Shown: positions 31,515 through 40,793, counted from the stretch's first letter. The stretch: 64,000 nucleotides of DNA from Haloarcula laminariae (GCF_025457605.1 NZ_JAMZFY010000001.1:2108001-2172000); one strand, 5' to 3'. Notes: a model not told the origin generated them from the sequence alone. Numbers and translations: made by a program.

Positions 31515-31784
31515 TTACTCCCCGTCTTCGGGGGTAGAAAGCACCGTTTCGAGCGCGTCGAGTGCGGCCTCGGCGTCGTCGCCCTCGGCGACGAGGCGGA
31601 CGATGTCGCCGTGTTTCGCTCCCAGTCCGGTGACCGAGAGCATGCTGTTCGCCGGGACGAGTTTGCCGCTGTCGACTATCCCGACCTCGACCGTCGCGTC
31701 GTACTCGTTGGCCGTCTGGACGAACTTCGAGGCGGGTCGCGCGTGCAACCCGGCCTCGGGGACGATTTCGACTTCGCGTTCCAT
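31515..31784 (-). CDS. ptsH: HPr phosphocarrier protein
   Basis: 89 aa. EAGLHARPASKFVQTAN holds the active-site His15, and KLVPANSMLSVTGLGAKHGD carries the Ser46 region of HPr. In halophiles HPr passes phosphate from enzyme I to EIIA proteins, here very likely to DhaM. The stop is adjacent to the dhaM stop with no gap, and the gene is read from the opposite side. The spacer from its start to the next gene (31785-31862) must hold both divergent promoters. Confidence 0.94.
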   Translation of the reverse strand: MEREVEIVPEAGLHARPASKFVQTANEYDATVEVGIVDSGKLVPANSMLSVTGLGAKHGDIVRLVAEGDDAEAALDALETVLSTPEDGE

Positions 31785-31862
31785 ACCGCCCCCAGGCCCC
31801 CGACGCTCATTACTATTCGGGGTCTCCAAACCGTTTAGTGGCCAGGTCGTCTCTGGCCGGCC

Positions 31863-32813
31863 GTGAGTCGGCCACTGGGGTATCTGTCCGTCGTGCTCTC
31901 GTTCTGTTGTGTCCTCGGCGTCAGCCTCGTCGACCGCTTCGGCATCGACGGGACCGTCGCCGGCTTCGGCCTCGGGTACCTGCTGGGCGAGGGGCTTTCG
32001 GTACTCGCCATCGTCTTCGCCGCGTACGGCTGTTACCGAATCCTGCTCGCGGCCTTCGACCGCCGGACCCCTGACAAGCGCCGCCGCCACGACGCGCGCA
32101 ACATACTGCGGTTGACCGTCGGTATCGCGGGCATCGTCTCCGTTCTCGGCGTCGTCACCCAGCAGTGGGTCGGCGTGCTGTTCTCGCTGGGCGTGGTCGG
32201 CTTCGCGGTGACCTTCGCCCTCCAGCAGCCGCTGTTCTCGCTCATCGGCTGGCTCTACATCATGGTCAAACGGCCCTACCAGGTCGGCGACCGGGTCGCA
32301 ATCGAGGACTCGAAGGGCGACGTCGTCGAGGTGTCCTTTCTCGTGACGACGCTGTGGGAGATAAACGGCGGTCTGGTCTCCTCGAACCAGCCCTCCGGAC
32401 GCATCGTCACCCTGCCCAACAGCGTCGTCCTCTCCTCGCACGTGATGAACTACACCCGCGAGGAGTTCCCGTTCGTCTGGAACGAACTGACGGTACAGGT
32501 GGCCTACGAGACTGACCTCGACTACGCGACCGACCTGATGGCGGGCATCGCGGACGACTACATCGGCGACGAGATGGCCGCCCGCATCGGCCGTTACCGC
32601 GAGCGCCTCTCGGAGACGCCGGTCGAGCTCGAAGTACAGGACCGGCCCACCGTCAACATCGTCCAGCAGGAGTCCTGGGTGGAGTTCCGGCTGCGCTATC
32701 TCGTCCACCCCCGACGCGGCCAGCGGGTCCGCAACGAGCTGTACAAGCGCATCCTCGACGCGTTCAACGACGAGCCCGACCGCGTGAAGTTCCCCGTGAG
32801 CCGGAACCGGTGA
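31863..32813 (+). CDS. Mechanosensitive ion channel, MscS family
   Basis: 316 aa, GTG start. Four hydrophobic segments occupy residues 5-125 (LSVVLSFCCVLGVSLV, LSVLAIVFAAYGCYRILLAA, LTVGIAGIVSVLGVV, VLFSLGVVGFAVTFALQ). FALQQPLFSLIGWLYIMVKRPYQVGDRV is the pore-lining TM3 and beta-domain signature. The soluble C-terminal domain contains LTVQVAYETDLDYATDLM. Such channels release solutes on hypo-osmotic shock. It lies divergently next to the HPr gene, but no functional link is implied. Confidence 0.92.
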   Translation: MSRPLGYLSVVLSFCCVLGVSLVDRFGIDGTVAGFGLGYLLGEGLSVLAIVFAAYGCYRILLAAFDRRTPDKRRRHDARNILRLTVGIAGIVSVLGVVTQQWVGVLFSLGVVGFAVTFALQQPLFSLIGWLYIMVKRPYQVGDRVAIEDSKGDVVEVSFLVTTLWEINGGLVSSNQPSGRIVTLPNSVVLSSHVMNYTREEFPFVWNELTVQVAYETDLDYATDLMAGIADDYIGDEMAARIGRYRERLSETPVELEVQDRPTVNIVQQESWVEFRLRYLVHPRRGQRVRNELYKRILDAFNDEPDRVKFPVSRNR

Positions 32814-32893
32814 GGCGAATATACGTTCGCGCGAAAGGGTGTGTCCGCCGAATTTATACCGATATAAACCACATCAACTGTAGGTGAGCCACA

Positions 32894-35698
32894 GTGGGAA
32901 CACTCGGCACGTCGGTCCGCGTGTTGCACGTCGACGACGACCCCGACTTCGCTGAGACGGCTGCGGCCTTTCTCGAGCGGGACGACGCCCGGTTCGAGGT
33001 CGAGACCGCGACGAGCGCGAGTGCGGGACTGGACCGCCTTGCCGACGAGGAGTTCGACTGTGTCGTCTCGGACTACGAGATGCCCGGACGGAACGGCATC
33101 GAGTTTCTCGAAGCGGTCAGTCAGGACTACCCCGACCTCCCGTTCATCCTCTATACGGGCAGGGGTAGCGAGGAAGTCGCCAGTGACGCCATCTCGGCCG
33201 GCGTCACCGACTACCTGCAAAAGGGGACCGGTACCAGCCAGTACACCGTCCTCGCAAACCGCATCTCCAACGCGGTCGAACAGTATCGGACCAACCGACG
33301 GGCCGCTGAACTCGACCGGGTCCGGACCCTCGCCAGCGACATCAATCAGGCTATCGTGCGCGCCGAATCGCCGCGGGAGGTCAAAGCGCGTGCCTGTGAG
33401 ATCATCAGTGCGTCCGAACCGTACCTGTTCGCGTGGATCGGCGACGTCGACCCGGACACGGGCCAGGTCGAGCCCGAGGTATCCGCGGGTACGGAGGACG
33501 GATATCTCGATACGGTCACTGTCACCACAGACGACGACCCCACTGGGCAGGGCCCCGTCGGGACGGCGATCTCCGAACGGCGGGTGGCCGTCTCGCAGAA
33601 CATCGCCGAGGACCCCGCGTTCGAACCGTGGCGTGCGGACGCTATCGAACGGGGCTACCGGGCGGCGGCCGCCGTCCCGCTGGAATATCAGGACACCCTG
33701 TACGGCGCGCTCGTCGTCTACGCCGAGCGAACGAACTCCTTCGACGAGAACGAGCGGGAGCTCCTGGCCGAACTCGGCAGGGACATCGCCCACGTCCTCC
33801 ACTCCTTCGACGTTCGGGCTCGCCTCCGGGAGGAGCGCGAGTTCATCGAGCAGGCCCTCGATTCGCTCAACGACGTGTTCTACGTCCTCAACGCCGACGG
33901 GACGTTCCGACGGTGGAACGACCAGCTCTCGGCCGTCACCGGCTACGGGGACGAGGAGCTCGCGGAGATACAGGCAATCGAGCTGTTCCCCGAAGGCGAA
34001 CGCGAGAAGATAGCCGACGCCATCGAGGAGGCGCTCACCACCGGCGAGACGACCGTCGAGTCGGAGTTCCTGACGGCGGACGGTGAACACATCCCCTACG
34101 AGTTCACCGGCTCGCAGTTGACTTCCACCGACGACAGGGTCGGACTCATCGGTATCGGCCGGGACCTCACGGCGCGAAAGCAGCGGGAACGACGGTTGCA
34201 ACGACTCATCGACACCCTTCCCGGGATGGTGTACCGGTGTCGAAACGACCCCGGACGGCCGACAGAGGAGATCAGGGGCAACGTGCGGGAGATAACCGGC
34301 TATGACGCGTCCGAGCTGGAGCGCACCGACGGGCTGTACGGCGAGGGCGTGGTCCACCCGGACGACCGGGAGGAGCGGTCCTCGGCGGTCCAGAACGGGC
34401 TCGACGCACACGAGGCGTTCGAAGTCACCTATCGAATCCGAACCGAGGACGGGGAGGTCAAGTGGGTCTGGGAGCGCGGTCAGGGGGTCTATGCGGACGA
34501 CGGCGAGCCGGTCGCGCTGGAGGGGTTCATTACGGACATCACCGAGCGGGAACAGCGGAAACTGGCCGTCGATGCGCTCCACGAGACCGCACAGTCGGTG
34601 ATGCGGGCCGACACGGCTGCGCAAGTCGCCGAGATAACCGTCGACACTATCAGCGACGTTCTCGACATGCCGGCCAACGGGCTCCACCTCTACGACGAGG
34701 ACGAGGGCGGATTGGTGCCGGCGGCGTGGACCGACCGGACCGAGGAAATCGTCGGCGAACCGCCGACCATCGCACCCGACGAAGGAATCGCGGGGAACGC
34801 CTTCGAGACGGGCCGGTCCCAGGTCTACAGCGACATATCGACAGTAGCCGACCGGTTCAATCCGAACACGTCCGTCCGAAGTCAGATTGCCGTTCCGCTC
34901 GACGACCACGGCGTGCTCCTCATCGGGTCGCCGGACCCCGACGCGTTCGACGACGTGGACGTCTCGCTCGCGGAGGTCGCCGCGACACACGCGACGACCG
35001 CGCTCGACCACATCGAACACGAGCGGGAGCTCGAACGGCAGAACGAGCGCCTAGAGGAGTTCGCGGGCATCGTCTCACACGACCTTCGGAACCCCCTGAC
35101 CGTGGCCGAGGGCCACCTCGAACTGGCCCGGGAGGAGTGTGACAGCGAGCATCTCAGCGGGGTCGCGAAGATGCACGACCGGATGACGATACTGATAGAC
35201 GACCTGTTGGCGCTGGCCCACGAGGGGGAGGAAGTGACCGACCCGGAGACGGTCGACCTCTCGGACCTCGTCGAGAACTGCTGGCACCACGTCGAGACCG
35301 CCGACGCCACGCTCGTCGGCGATGTCAGCCGGACGCTTCGGGCCGACCGGAGCCGGCTCGAACAGCTGCTCGAGAACCTGTTCCGGAACGCCGTGGAACA
35401 CGGTTCCACGGGTCCTGACTCACAAGCTCGTCAGGGCGCGGTCGAACACGGCGACGACGTGACGGTCACGGTCGGCGGTCTGAGCGACGGGTTCTACGTC
35501 GCCGACGACGGCCCCGGTATCCCGGAGGGCGACTACGACCGCATCTTCGAGTCCGGCTACTCGACGAGCGACCGGGGGACCGGCTTCGGCCTCGCAATCG
35601 TGCGGGAAATCGTCGAGGCACACGGCTGGCGGATTCGCGCCACCGACAGCGAGACCGGCGGCGCCCGGTTCGAGATTACCGGCGTCGAGTCCGACTGA
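32894..35698 (+). CDS. Multi-sensor hybrid histidine kinase (REC-GAF-PAS-PAS-GAF-HisKA-HATPase)
   Basis: 934 aa, GTG start, no TM segment, so cytoplasmic. A receiver domain (residues 9-120) has VLHVDDDPDF and VSDYEMPG with the phospho-acceptor Asp near 59. Then come a GAF domain (about 150-305), two PAS domains (about 315-425 and 430-555, the second with VHPDDREERSSAV), and a second GAF (about 565-705). The kinase core has SHDLRNPLTV (His ~728), the N box LFRNAVEHG and G boxes DDGPGIP and GTGFGLAIV. Between the N box and the next strand the VEHG element is duplicated (see repeat). No partner regulator is adjacent. Signals are unknown. Confidence 0.93.
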   Translation: MGTLGTSVRVLHVDDDPDFAETAAAFLERDDARFEVETATSASAGLDRLADEEFDCVVSDYEMPGRNGIEFLEAVSQDYPDLPFILYTGRGSEEVASDAISAGVTDYLQKGTGTSQYTVLANRISNAVEQYRTNRRAAELDRVRTLASDINQAIVRAESPREVKARACEIISASEPYLFAWIGDVDPDTGQVEPEVSAGTEDGYLDTVTVTTDDDPTGQGPVGTAISERRVAVSQNIAEDPAFEPWRADAIERGYRAAAAVPLEYQDTLYGALVVYAERTNSFDENERELLAELGRDIAHVLHSFDVRARLREEREFIEQALDSLNDVFYVLNADGTFRRWNDQLSAVTGYGDEELAEIQAIELFPEGEREKIADAIEEALTTGETTVESEFLTADGEHIPYEFTGSQLTSTDDRVGLIGIGRDLTARKQRERRLQRLIDTLPGMVYRCRNDPGRPTEEIRGNVREITGYDASELERTDGLYGEGVVHPDDREERSSAVQNGLDAHEAFEVTYRIRTEDGEVKWVWERGQGVYADDGEPVALEGFITDITEREQRKLAVDALHETAQSVMRADTAAQVAEITVDTISDVLDMPANGLHLYDEDEGGLVPAAWTDRTEEIVGEPPTIAPDEGIAGNAFETGRSQVYSDISTVADRFNPNTSVRSQIAVPLDDHGVLLIGSPDPDAFDDVDVSLAEVAATHATTALDHIEHERELERQNERLEEFAGIVSHDLRNPLTVAEGHLELAREECDSEHLSGVAKMHDRMTILIDDLLALAHEGEEVTDPETVDLSDLVENCWHHVETADATLVGDVSRTLRADRSRLEQLLENLFRNAVEHGSTGPDSQARQGAVEHGDDVTVTVGGLSDGFYVADDGPGIPEGDYDRIFESGYSTSDRGTGFGLAIVREIVEAHGWRIRATDSETGGARFEITGVESD
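35390..35452 (+). repeat. Duplicated AVEHG element with palindrome inside the histidine kinase
   Basis: The five codons AVEHG at 35390-35404 recur at 35438-35452, separated by 33 bases that contain the short palindrome CTGAC...GTCAG (35415-35419 and 35430-35434). The 48-bp unit keeps the frame open and lengthens the loop after the N box by 16 residues. It looks like a small in-frame insertion flanked by a target duplication. I recall similar inserts in other haloarchaeal kinases. Confidence 0.7.
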
Positions 35699-35758
35699 GA
35701 CGGGTGGGTTCGGGACCCCCGACCGAGGCTTTACCGGGCAGTCGCCCGCACTGCCGGT

Positions 35759-36427
35759 ATGGACGAGACACCGCTTCCCGAGGTCACCGAGCAGTTCGCA
35801 CGCACACTCGCGCCGGAGCCGGACGACGTCATCGCGGAGATGGACGACCGCGCCGACCGCGAGGGGTTCCCGACGGTCGGCCCCGCCGTCGGCGCGTGGC
35901 TCCGCCTGCTGGCCCGCCTGACCGACGCCGAGCGGGTCTTCGAGTTCGGCTCGGGCTTTGGCTACTCGGCGTACTGGATGGCCCCCGCGCTGCCCGCGGA
36001 CGGTCAGCTGGTACTCACCGAAATCGACGCCGACGAACTCGATGCCGCCCGCGAGTACTTCCGGCGGGGCGGCTACGCCGACCGCGCGGTGTTCGAACAC
36101 GGGGACGCCACCGACATCGTCGGCCGGTACGACGGCCCCTTCGACGTCGTCCTCCTCGACAACGAGAAAGACCGGTACGTCGAGACGTTCGAGGCGGTCC
36201 GGGGGAAGGTCCCGGTCGGCGGGGTCGTCGCCGCGGACAACGTCATCGAGGCCGTGCCCCTCGACTTCGCGGACATCCGGGCGCTGCTTGCCGGGGAGTC
36301 GGTCGAGGCAAGCGACGGGAGCCGCGGTATCGCGGACTATCTGACACACGTCCGGGACGACCCGGACTTCGAGACCGGCCTGCTCCCGCTGGGAGAAGGG
36401 GTCGCCGTCAGTGTTCGGGTGGCGTAA
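35759..36427 (+). CDS. SAM-dependent O-methyltransferase (class I, COMT-like)
   Basis: 222 aa. VFEFGSGFGYSAYWMA is the SAM-binding motif I, followed by LVLTEIDADELDAAREYF (acidic ribose-binding end of strand 2) and FDVVLLDNEKDRYVETFEAV, VGGVVAADNVIEA (metal-binding Asp and Asn as in the metal-dependent O-methyltransferase family). SRGIADYLTHVRDDPDFET near the end is typical of that family. The substrate is unknown. It stands alone between the kinase and a small unknown gene. Confidence 0.88.
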   Translation: MDETPLPEVTEQFARTLAPEPDDVIAEMDDRADREGFPTVGPAVGAWLRLLARLTDAERVFEFGSGFGYSAYWMAPALPADGQLVLTEIDADELDAAREYFRRGGYADRAVFEHGDATDIVGRYDGPFDVVLLDNEKDRYVETFEAVRGKVPVGGVVAADNVIEAVPLDFADIRALLAGESVEASDGSRGIADYLTHVRDDPDFETGLLPLGEGVAVSVRVA

Positions 36428-36473
36428 CCGGCCCACCGGAAGACCCAACCCCTTCCGTGCCGATAGTTGACAT

Positions 36474-36866
36474 ATGACAGCTAGTGACAGTGAGTCCACG
36501 GCCGACAGGTTCGGACTGAGCGGGGCGGTCATCGAGCGGACGGCGGGGAAAGCCGAGATGGACCCCGAGGAACTGCTTGGTACCCTCGAAATTATCCACG
36601 CCGAGCTCATCGGCCGGCACTCGAATCTGGAGCGGGAACGCGAGTACGTGACCGTCGACGGGGTTCGGGCCTACCGGGTCGACGAGGCGGTCTGGGACGA
36701 GTTCCTCGGCGAGTTCGACTTCGAGGGACCCGCCGAGTCGGCGACCCGCTACGCCCACACCGAGCAGGCCAAGCTCATGTTCGCGGCGTCGGTCGAAGGC
36801 GACGACAACTTCGACAGCGACGAGGAGGGCGTCGTCATCGGTATCGACACCGCCGAACAGTTCTGA
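36474..36866 (+). CDS. Unknown acidic protein
   Basis: 130 aa, not recognised. It is soluble and very acidic with a helical first half (LSGAVIERTAGKAEMDPEEL, LEIIHAELIGRHSNLERERE) and a strand-rich middle (YVTVDGVRAYRVDEAVWDEF). The end EGVVIGIDTAEQF could be a beta hairpin. It lies in the same direction as the CheC gene 100 bp downstream, and a TATA-like element may separate them. The haloarchaeal acidic composition and clean start support a real gene. Confidence 0.75.
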   Translation: MTASDSESTADRFGLSGAVIERTAGKAEMDPEELLGTLEIIHAELIGRHSNLEREREYVTVDGVRAYRVDEAVWDEFLGEFDFEGPAESATRYAHTEQAKLMFAASVEGDDNFDSDEEGVVIGIDTAEQF

Positions 36867-36965
36867 GCCGACGAACGGACCCGGCCCAGTGACTCCGATT
36901 CTCGGCATCGAAAATTGGGGTGTATAGCTTATGTGGCAGGCCTGGCAACCACCGAGCAACTGCCA

Positions 36966-37565
36966 ATGAGTTTGATGATAGATATACGGAAGCTGGGGCT
37001 CTTCAACAAGATGGCCAAAGAGGGGGGCAACACTGTCGCCAACCATCTGAGCCAGATGACGGGGATGGAGACCGAGATGGAGATTACCAAGATAAACTTC
37101 ATCGACATTCCGGACATCAAGACCCACATCGGCGACGAGAAGCAGATCGGCATCAGCATCGAGATGGTCGAGAAACCCCACGGCTACATCCTCTTTCTGT
37201 TCAACGCCAGGAGCGCGAAGGACCTCGCCCACGGGATGATCGGCGACATGGGCGAGACGAGCGAGGCGGGCGGCTTCACCGACATGGAGCGGTCGGCCAT
37301 CCAGGAGATCGGCAACATCATGACCAGCGGGTTCATCGACGGCTGGGCGAACGTTCTCGACACCACCATCGACATCTCGACGCCGAACTTCACCTTCGGC
37401 CCCGGCAGCGGGATGGTCGACCAGCTCGTCGGGGACCGCGACGACGAGATGGCGCTGATGTTCGACTCACGGGTCCACGCCCTGGAGTCGGACATCAACG
37501 TGAAGGTGTACACGTTCCCCGAACTGGAGGAACTCGTCGGCCTGATGCAGGAAATCGAGGTCTGA
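36966..37565 (+). CDS. cheC: CheC-family chemotaxis phosphatase
   Basis: 199 aa. Two copies of the CheC catalytic pattern E-x2-N are visible: KEGGNTVANHLSQMTG near residue 20 and QEIGNIMTSGFIDGWAN near residue 115, each in the helix typical of the family. FGPGSGMVDQLVGD lies between the domains. CheC removes phosphate from CheY-P and can work with CheD. No other che gene is in the window, so it is separate from the main chemotaxis cluster. The ATG at 36966 is chosen because the family begins with LGLFNKMAKEG; the open frame extends upstream without homologous residues. Confidence 0.88.
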   Translation: MSLMIDIRKLGLFNKMAKEGGNTVANHLSQMTGMETEMEITKINFIDIPDIKTHIGDEKQIGISIEMVEKPHGYILFLFNARSAKDLAHGMIGDMGETSEAGGFTDMERSAIQEIGNIMTSGFIDGWANVLDTTIDISTPNFTFGPGSGMVDQLVGDRDDEMALMFDSRVHALESDINVKVYTFPELEELVGLMQEIEV

Positions 37566-37792
37566 AAGCCGGTCCCGCTCGAACGGGTGGCTCGACCGAA
37601 CGAGCGCAGTCCCGTCGTCGCAGGTGAGCGCCCGAAGGACTGCCACAACGTCCCAGAGGAGCGCGTGACCGCAGTGATTGCGTCCAGTTCTGTGCGGCCA
37701 TACCAGTGGACAGCTACCGGCGGGATTCGCCCGACCCTGCGGTGGCACTCGCGGAGACAACAACGCCAGTGGGGTTTCTCGAAGTTCCACGA

Positions 37793-37800
37793 GGTATATG
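37793..37800 (+). promoter_or_regulatory. TATA-like box for the acyl-CoA dehydrogenase gene
   Basis: GGTATATG is centred about 28 bp before the ATG at 37825, favouring this start (leaderless) over upstream codons at 37798 and 37813. Confidence 0.5.
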
Positions 37801-37824
37801 GTGACACCACACATGAACACGAGC

Positions 37825-38979
37825 ATGGAGTTACTCTCGGAGCATCCGGTTCCCGAACACGCCCGCGCGGTGAAAGCCGAGGCCCGCGAGTTCGCCCAGG
37901 AACACATCGCGCCCGTCGCCGCCGACTACTACGAGTCCGGCGAGTACCCCTGGGAAGTCCTCGAAGCGGGGATGGACGCTGGCCTCGTCGGCCAGGACCT
38001 CGGCGAGGAGGTCGGCGGGAAAGGGTACGACCTCCAGCAGGTGCTCGCCATCGCCGAGGAGTTCTACCGGGCCGACGCCGGCATCGCGCTGACGCTCCAG
38101 CTGGCGAGCTTCGGGGCCGAGATCGTCGAGGACCACGGCAGCGAGGCCCAGGCCGAGGAATTCCTCCGACCCGTCGCCGAGAACGAGCAGATTACCGGCC
38201 TCGCCGTCTCCGAGCCCGAGACGGGAAGCGACCTCGCGGGGATGACGACCAGCGCCGAGAAGGACGGCGACGAGTGGGTCATAAACGGCGAGAAGTACTG
38301 GATCGGCAACGGCGTCGAGGCCGACTGGATCACCCTCTACGCGAAGACCGGCGACGACCCGGACAACCGCTACGGCAACTACTCGATGTTCATCGTCCCC
38401 ACGGACGCCGAGGGCTACCACGCCGAGCACATCCCGGAGAAGATGGCCTTCCGGGCCTCGAAGCAGGCCCACATCGTCCTCGACGACTGCCGCATCCCCG
38501 AGGACCACCTCGTCGGCGTCGAGGGCGCCGGCTTCTACATGCTCGCGGAGTTCTTCAACCACGGGCGGGTCATCGTCGCCGGCCACGGCGTCGGCCTCGC
38601 CGCCGCGGCCATCGAGGAGGCCTGGGAGTTCGTCCACGACCGCGAGGCATTCGGCCGCACCGTCGACGAGTTCCAGTCCGTCCAGCACAAGCTCGCCGAC
38701 ATGCAACTGCAGCTCCAGTCGGCCCGCTCGCTGGCCTGGGACGCGGCCGAGCGCGTCGCCAACCAGGAGAACGCCGGCTACTGGGCCGCGCTGGCCAAGA
38801 CCGCGGCGACGGAGGCCGCCACGGAGTGTTCCCAGATGGGGATGCAGCTCCACGGCGGCCGCTCGGTGCTGCTGGAGAACCGCATCTCCCGGGTGTTCCG
38901 GGACGCCCGCATCCCGGTCATCTACGAGGGCGCCAACGACATCCAGCGCAACCTCATCTACCGGCAGACGCCCCAGTAG
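37825..38979 (+). CDS. Acyl-CoA dehydrogenase
   Basis: 384 aa FAD enzyme of fatty or branched-chain acyl-CoA oxidation. Seen are LAVSEPETGSDLAGMTT (FAD and substrate binding), KYWIGNGVEADWITLYA, DREAFGRTVDEFQSVQHKLADM (signature 2), and the catalytic Glu in PVIYEGANDIQRNLIYRQ near the C-terminus. This resembles short-chain and glutaryl-type members; the chain-length preference cannot be read. MELLSEHPVPEHARAV is the start of the family in haloarchaea, and the TATA box agrees. No electron-transfer flavoprotein is nearby. Confidence 0.93.
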   Translation: MELLSEHPVPEHARAVKAEAREFAQEHIAPVAADYYESGEYPWEVLEAGMDAGLVGQDLGEEVGGKGYDLQQVLAIAEEFYRADAGIALTLQLASFGAEIVEDHGSEAQAEEFLRPVAENEQITGLAVSEPETGSDLAGMTTSAEKDGDEWVINGEKYWIGNGVEADWITLYAKTGDDPDNRYGNYSMFIVPTDAEGYHAEHIPEKMAFRASKQAHIVLDDCRIPEDHLVGVEGAGFYMLAEFFNHGRVIVAGHGVGLAAAAIEEAWEFVHDREAFGRTVDEFQSVQHKLADMQLQLQSARSLAWDAAERVANQENAGYWAALAKTAATEAATECSQMGMQLHGGRSVLLENRISRVFRDARIPVIYEGANDIQRNLIYRQTPQ

Positions 38980-39043
38980 AGCCCGACAGCGACCACAACT
39001 AGTTCGGACCCACCCTTTTCTCTTCACGCGCCTTACACCCGGT

Positions 39044-39841
39044 ATGGAGTCTCCCGAAGTCACGTTCCTGGACCGCGGTCGCGTCATGGCCGACCGGAGC
39101 TTCGTCGTCGACGGGGCGAGCGTCGCGACGGCCTCGAATCGAGACCCCGACCACGAGTACGAGGAGTACGTCGTCTGGAACCTCGTCATCGAGACGCCCG
39201 AGCGGACGATACTGTGGGACACCGGCTCACACCCAGAGGCGGGCGACGGCTACTGGCCCGACCCGCTGTACGGGGCCTTCGCCCACGTCGACGCGGCCGA
39301 CCATGCCCTCGAAGGCGACCTGGCCGACGCTGGCTACGCGCTCGACGATATCGACGCCGTGGTGATGAGCCACCTCCATCTGGACCACGCTGGCGGTCTG
39401 GCGAACTTCGCCGGGACGGACGTGCCAATCTACGTCCACCGCGAGGAACTCCCCTACGCCTACTACAGCGCCAAGACCGACGAGGGCTCCATCGCCTACC
39501 TGGCCAGTGACTTCGACCGCGACCTGAACTGGGAGGTCGTCCACGGCGACAGCTATCAGCTCGCCGACGGCGTCGAACTCCTCCATCTCCCCGGTCACAC
39601 GCCCGGGCTGCTCGGGGCGCTCATCGAACGCCCCGACGACCCGTTGCTCGTGGTCGGCGACGAGGCCTACGTCGAGGCCAACTACGCGGGCCAGCCGATG
39701 GCGACGAGCCTGCTGTGGAGCAACGCGGCCTGGCGCGAGAGCCTGGCCCGCTGTCGGGACATCCAGCGCCGGACGGGCGCCGAAACGCTGCTGGGCCACG
39801 ACCTGTCGGTCTTCGAGTCTGTCAGCGATAGCGACCACTGA
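39044..39841 (+). CDS. Metallo-beta-lactamase fold hydrolase (N-acyl homoserine lactonase-like)
   Basis: 265 aa. MSHLHLDHAGGLANFA is the His-x-His-x-Asp-His metal site, with HLPGHTPGLLGALIE (third His), VVGDEAYVEANY (bridging Asp) and the last His in LLGHDLSVF. The layout, with WDTGSHPEAGDGYWPD before the HxHxDH, matches the AiiA/AhlD-type lactonase branch, but the true substrate is unknown. A TATA-like stretch (cttttct) lies about 27 bp upstream. Confidence 0.87.
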   Translation: MESPEVTFLDRGRVMADRSFVVDGASVATASNRDPDHEYEEYVVWNLVIETPERTILWDTGSHPEAGDGYWPDPLYGAFAHVDAADHALEGDLADAGYALDDIDAVVMSHLHLDHAGGLANFAGTDVPIYVHREELPYAYYSAKTDEGSIAYLASDFDRDLNWEVVHGDSYQLADGVELLHLPGHTPGLLGALIERPDDPLLVVGDEAYVEANYAGQPMATSLLWSNAAWRESLARCRDIQRRTGAETLLGHDLSVFESVSDSDH

Positions 39842-39897
39842 GACGCAACGTCGGTCCCGCGAGTGCAGTTCGCTCGGTACGACAGTAAGGTGGGGAG

Positions 39898-40074
39898 TCA
39901 GTCGGTCGGGCGCAGAGTCAGCGTCTCGCCGTCCCGCGTCCGGACCAGCCATCGGTCGTCGCTGCGGTCGACGACGGTCCAGAGCCCGAACTGGAAGTGG
40001 AGTTCGAACTCCACGGGGTTGACGCGCTGATCGGTCTCGGCGATGCGGTACGCCGTGGCCTCGGCGGCGCTCAC
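39898..40074 (-). CDS. Small protein translationally coupled to the DICT gene
   Basis: 58 aa, GTG start. The stop of the DICT gene overlaps this start (GTGA). The sequence AETDQRVNPVEFELHFQFGLWTVVD then RWLVRTRDGETLTLRPTD suggests a small all-beta domain. I do not recognise the family. The overlap and acidic composition support expression. Confidence 0.6.
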   Translation of the reverse strand: MSAAEATAYRIAETDQRVNPVEFELHFQFGLWTVVDRSDDRWLVRTRDGETLTLRPTD

Positions 40075-40793
40075 TGTTCGACCAGCCCGTACCGCCGCTC
40101 CAGGTGGTCGACGATGTAGTCGACGGTCGCGGGGTCGTACGTCCAGAAGCCGTAGAACTCCCGCGGGTCGCGCTCCTCGGCCAGCAGCGCGCACTTCTGG
40201 GTAGTCGCGTCGTCGCTCGCGCCGTCGTCGAAGACGACGAACCACGACCTGGCTATCTCCTCGCTCCGGTCGAGGTGGAGCCGGAAGGTGCTGTGTGCCG
40301 GCGGGTCGATGTCTGGTACGGCGTAGGCGTGGACGTCGACCGCCGAGTCGCCGAGCCGCTCGTACAGGTCCCGTTCGCCCTGCAGCGTCGAGAGCGTCTG
40401 GAAGCCGGCGTGCAGCGCCCCCTCGCCGACCCGCCAGGCGCGGTCCTCTATCTCGCGGGACGCGGCGACCATCCGCCCGATGGACCAGGAGGTAAACAGC
40501 GTCTCGTCCAGGTAATCGAGGAGACCGGCCGCGTCGTCCCCGCCAAGGACGCTGTCGCGGTCGTCGAGCGAGTCGTAGAAGGAGTCGATATCGGTCGCCG
40601 TGTACACGCCGTCGCCGTCCGAGAGCGTCAGGAACTCGCCGGGGCGGCCGCTACCGGTCGTCTCGCTGACGACGCTGACGTTCCGGTCGGCGAACCGGTC
40701 CCGGAGGTCCTCGACGACCGACGCGTCGGCGTTGAAAACCGTGAGCGTGCGCTCGTGGGCCGCGACGCCGGCGATGAGCTCGCTGAGCGACAT
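40071..40793 (-). CDS. DICT sensory domain protein
   Basis: 240 aa. SLSELIAGVAAHERTLTVFNAD is the DICT start, LSRSxFVVFDD-type strands (SWFVVFDDGASDDATTQKCALLAEERDPREFYGFWTY shown in part) mark the rest. DICT domains occur beside two-component and light-signalling proteins, in many cases in haloarchaea as stand-alone sensors. The protein is soluble and is followed by a coupled 58-aa gene. It is divergent from porA, with about 300 bp between. Function is inferred from the family only. Confidence 0.82.
   Translation of the reverse strand: MSLSELIAGVAAHERTLTVFNADASVVEDLRDRFADRNVSVVSETTGSGRPGEFLTLSDGDGVYTATDIDSFYDSLDDRDSVLGGDDAAGLLDYLDETLFTSWSIGRMVAASREIEDRAWRVGEGALHAGFQTLSTLQGERDLYERLGDSAVDVHAYAVPDIDPPAHSTFRLHLDRSEEIARSWFVVFDDGASDDATTQKCALLAEERDPREFYGFWTYDPATVDYIVDHLERRYGLVEQ

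Noticed and set aside
32696-35020. 774-codon reverse frame opposite the MscS and kinase genes
   Set aside because: No motif, and the forward strand gives two clear families.
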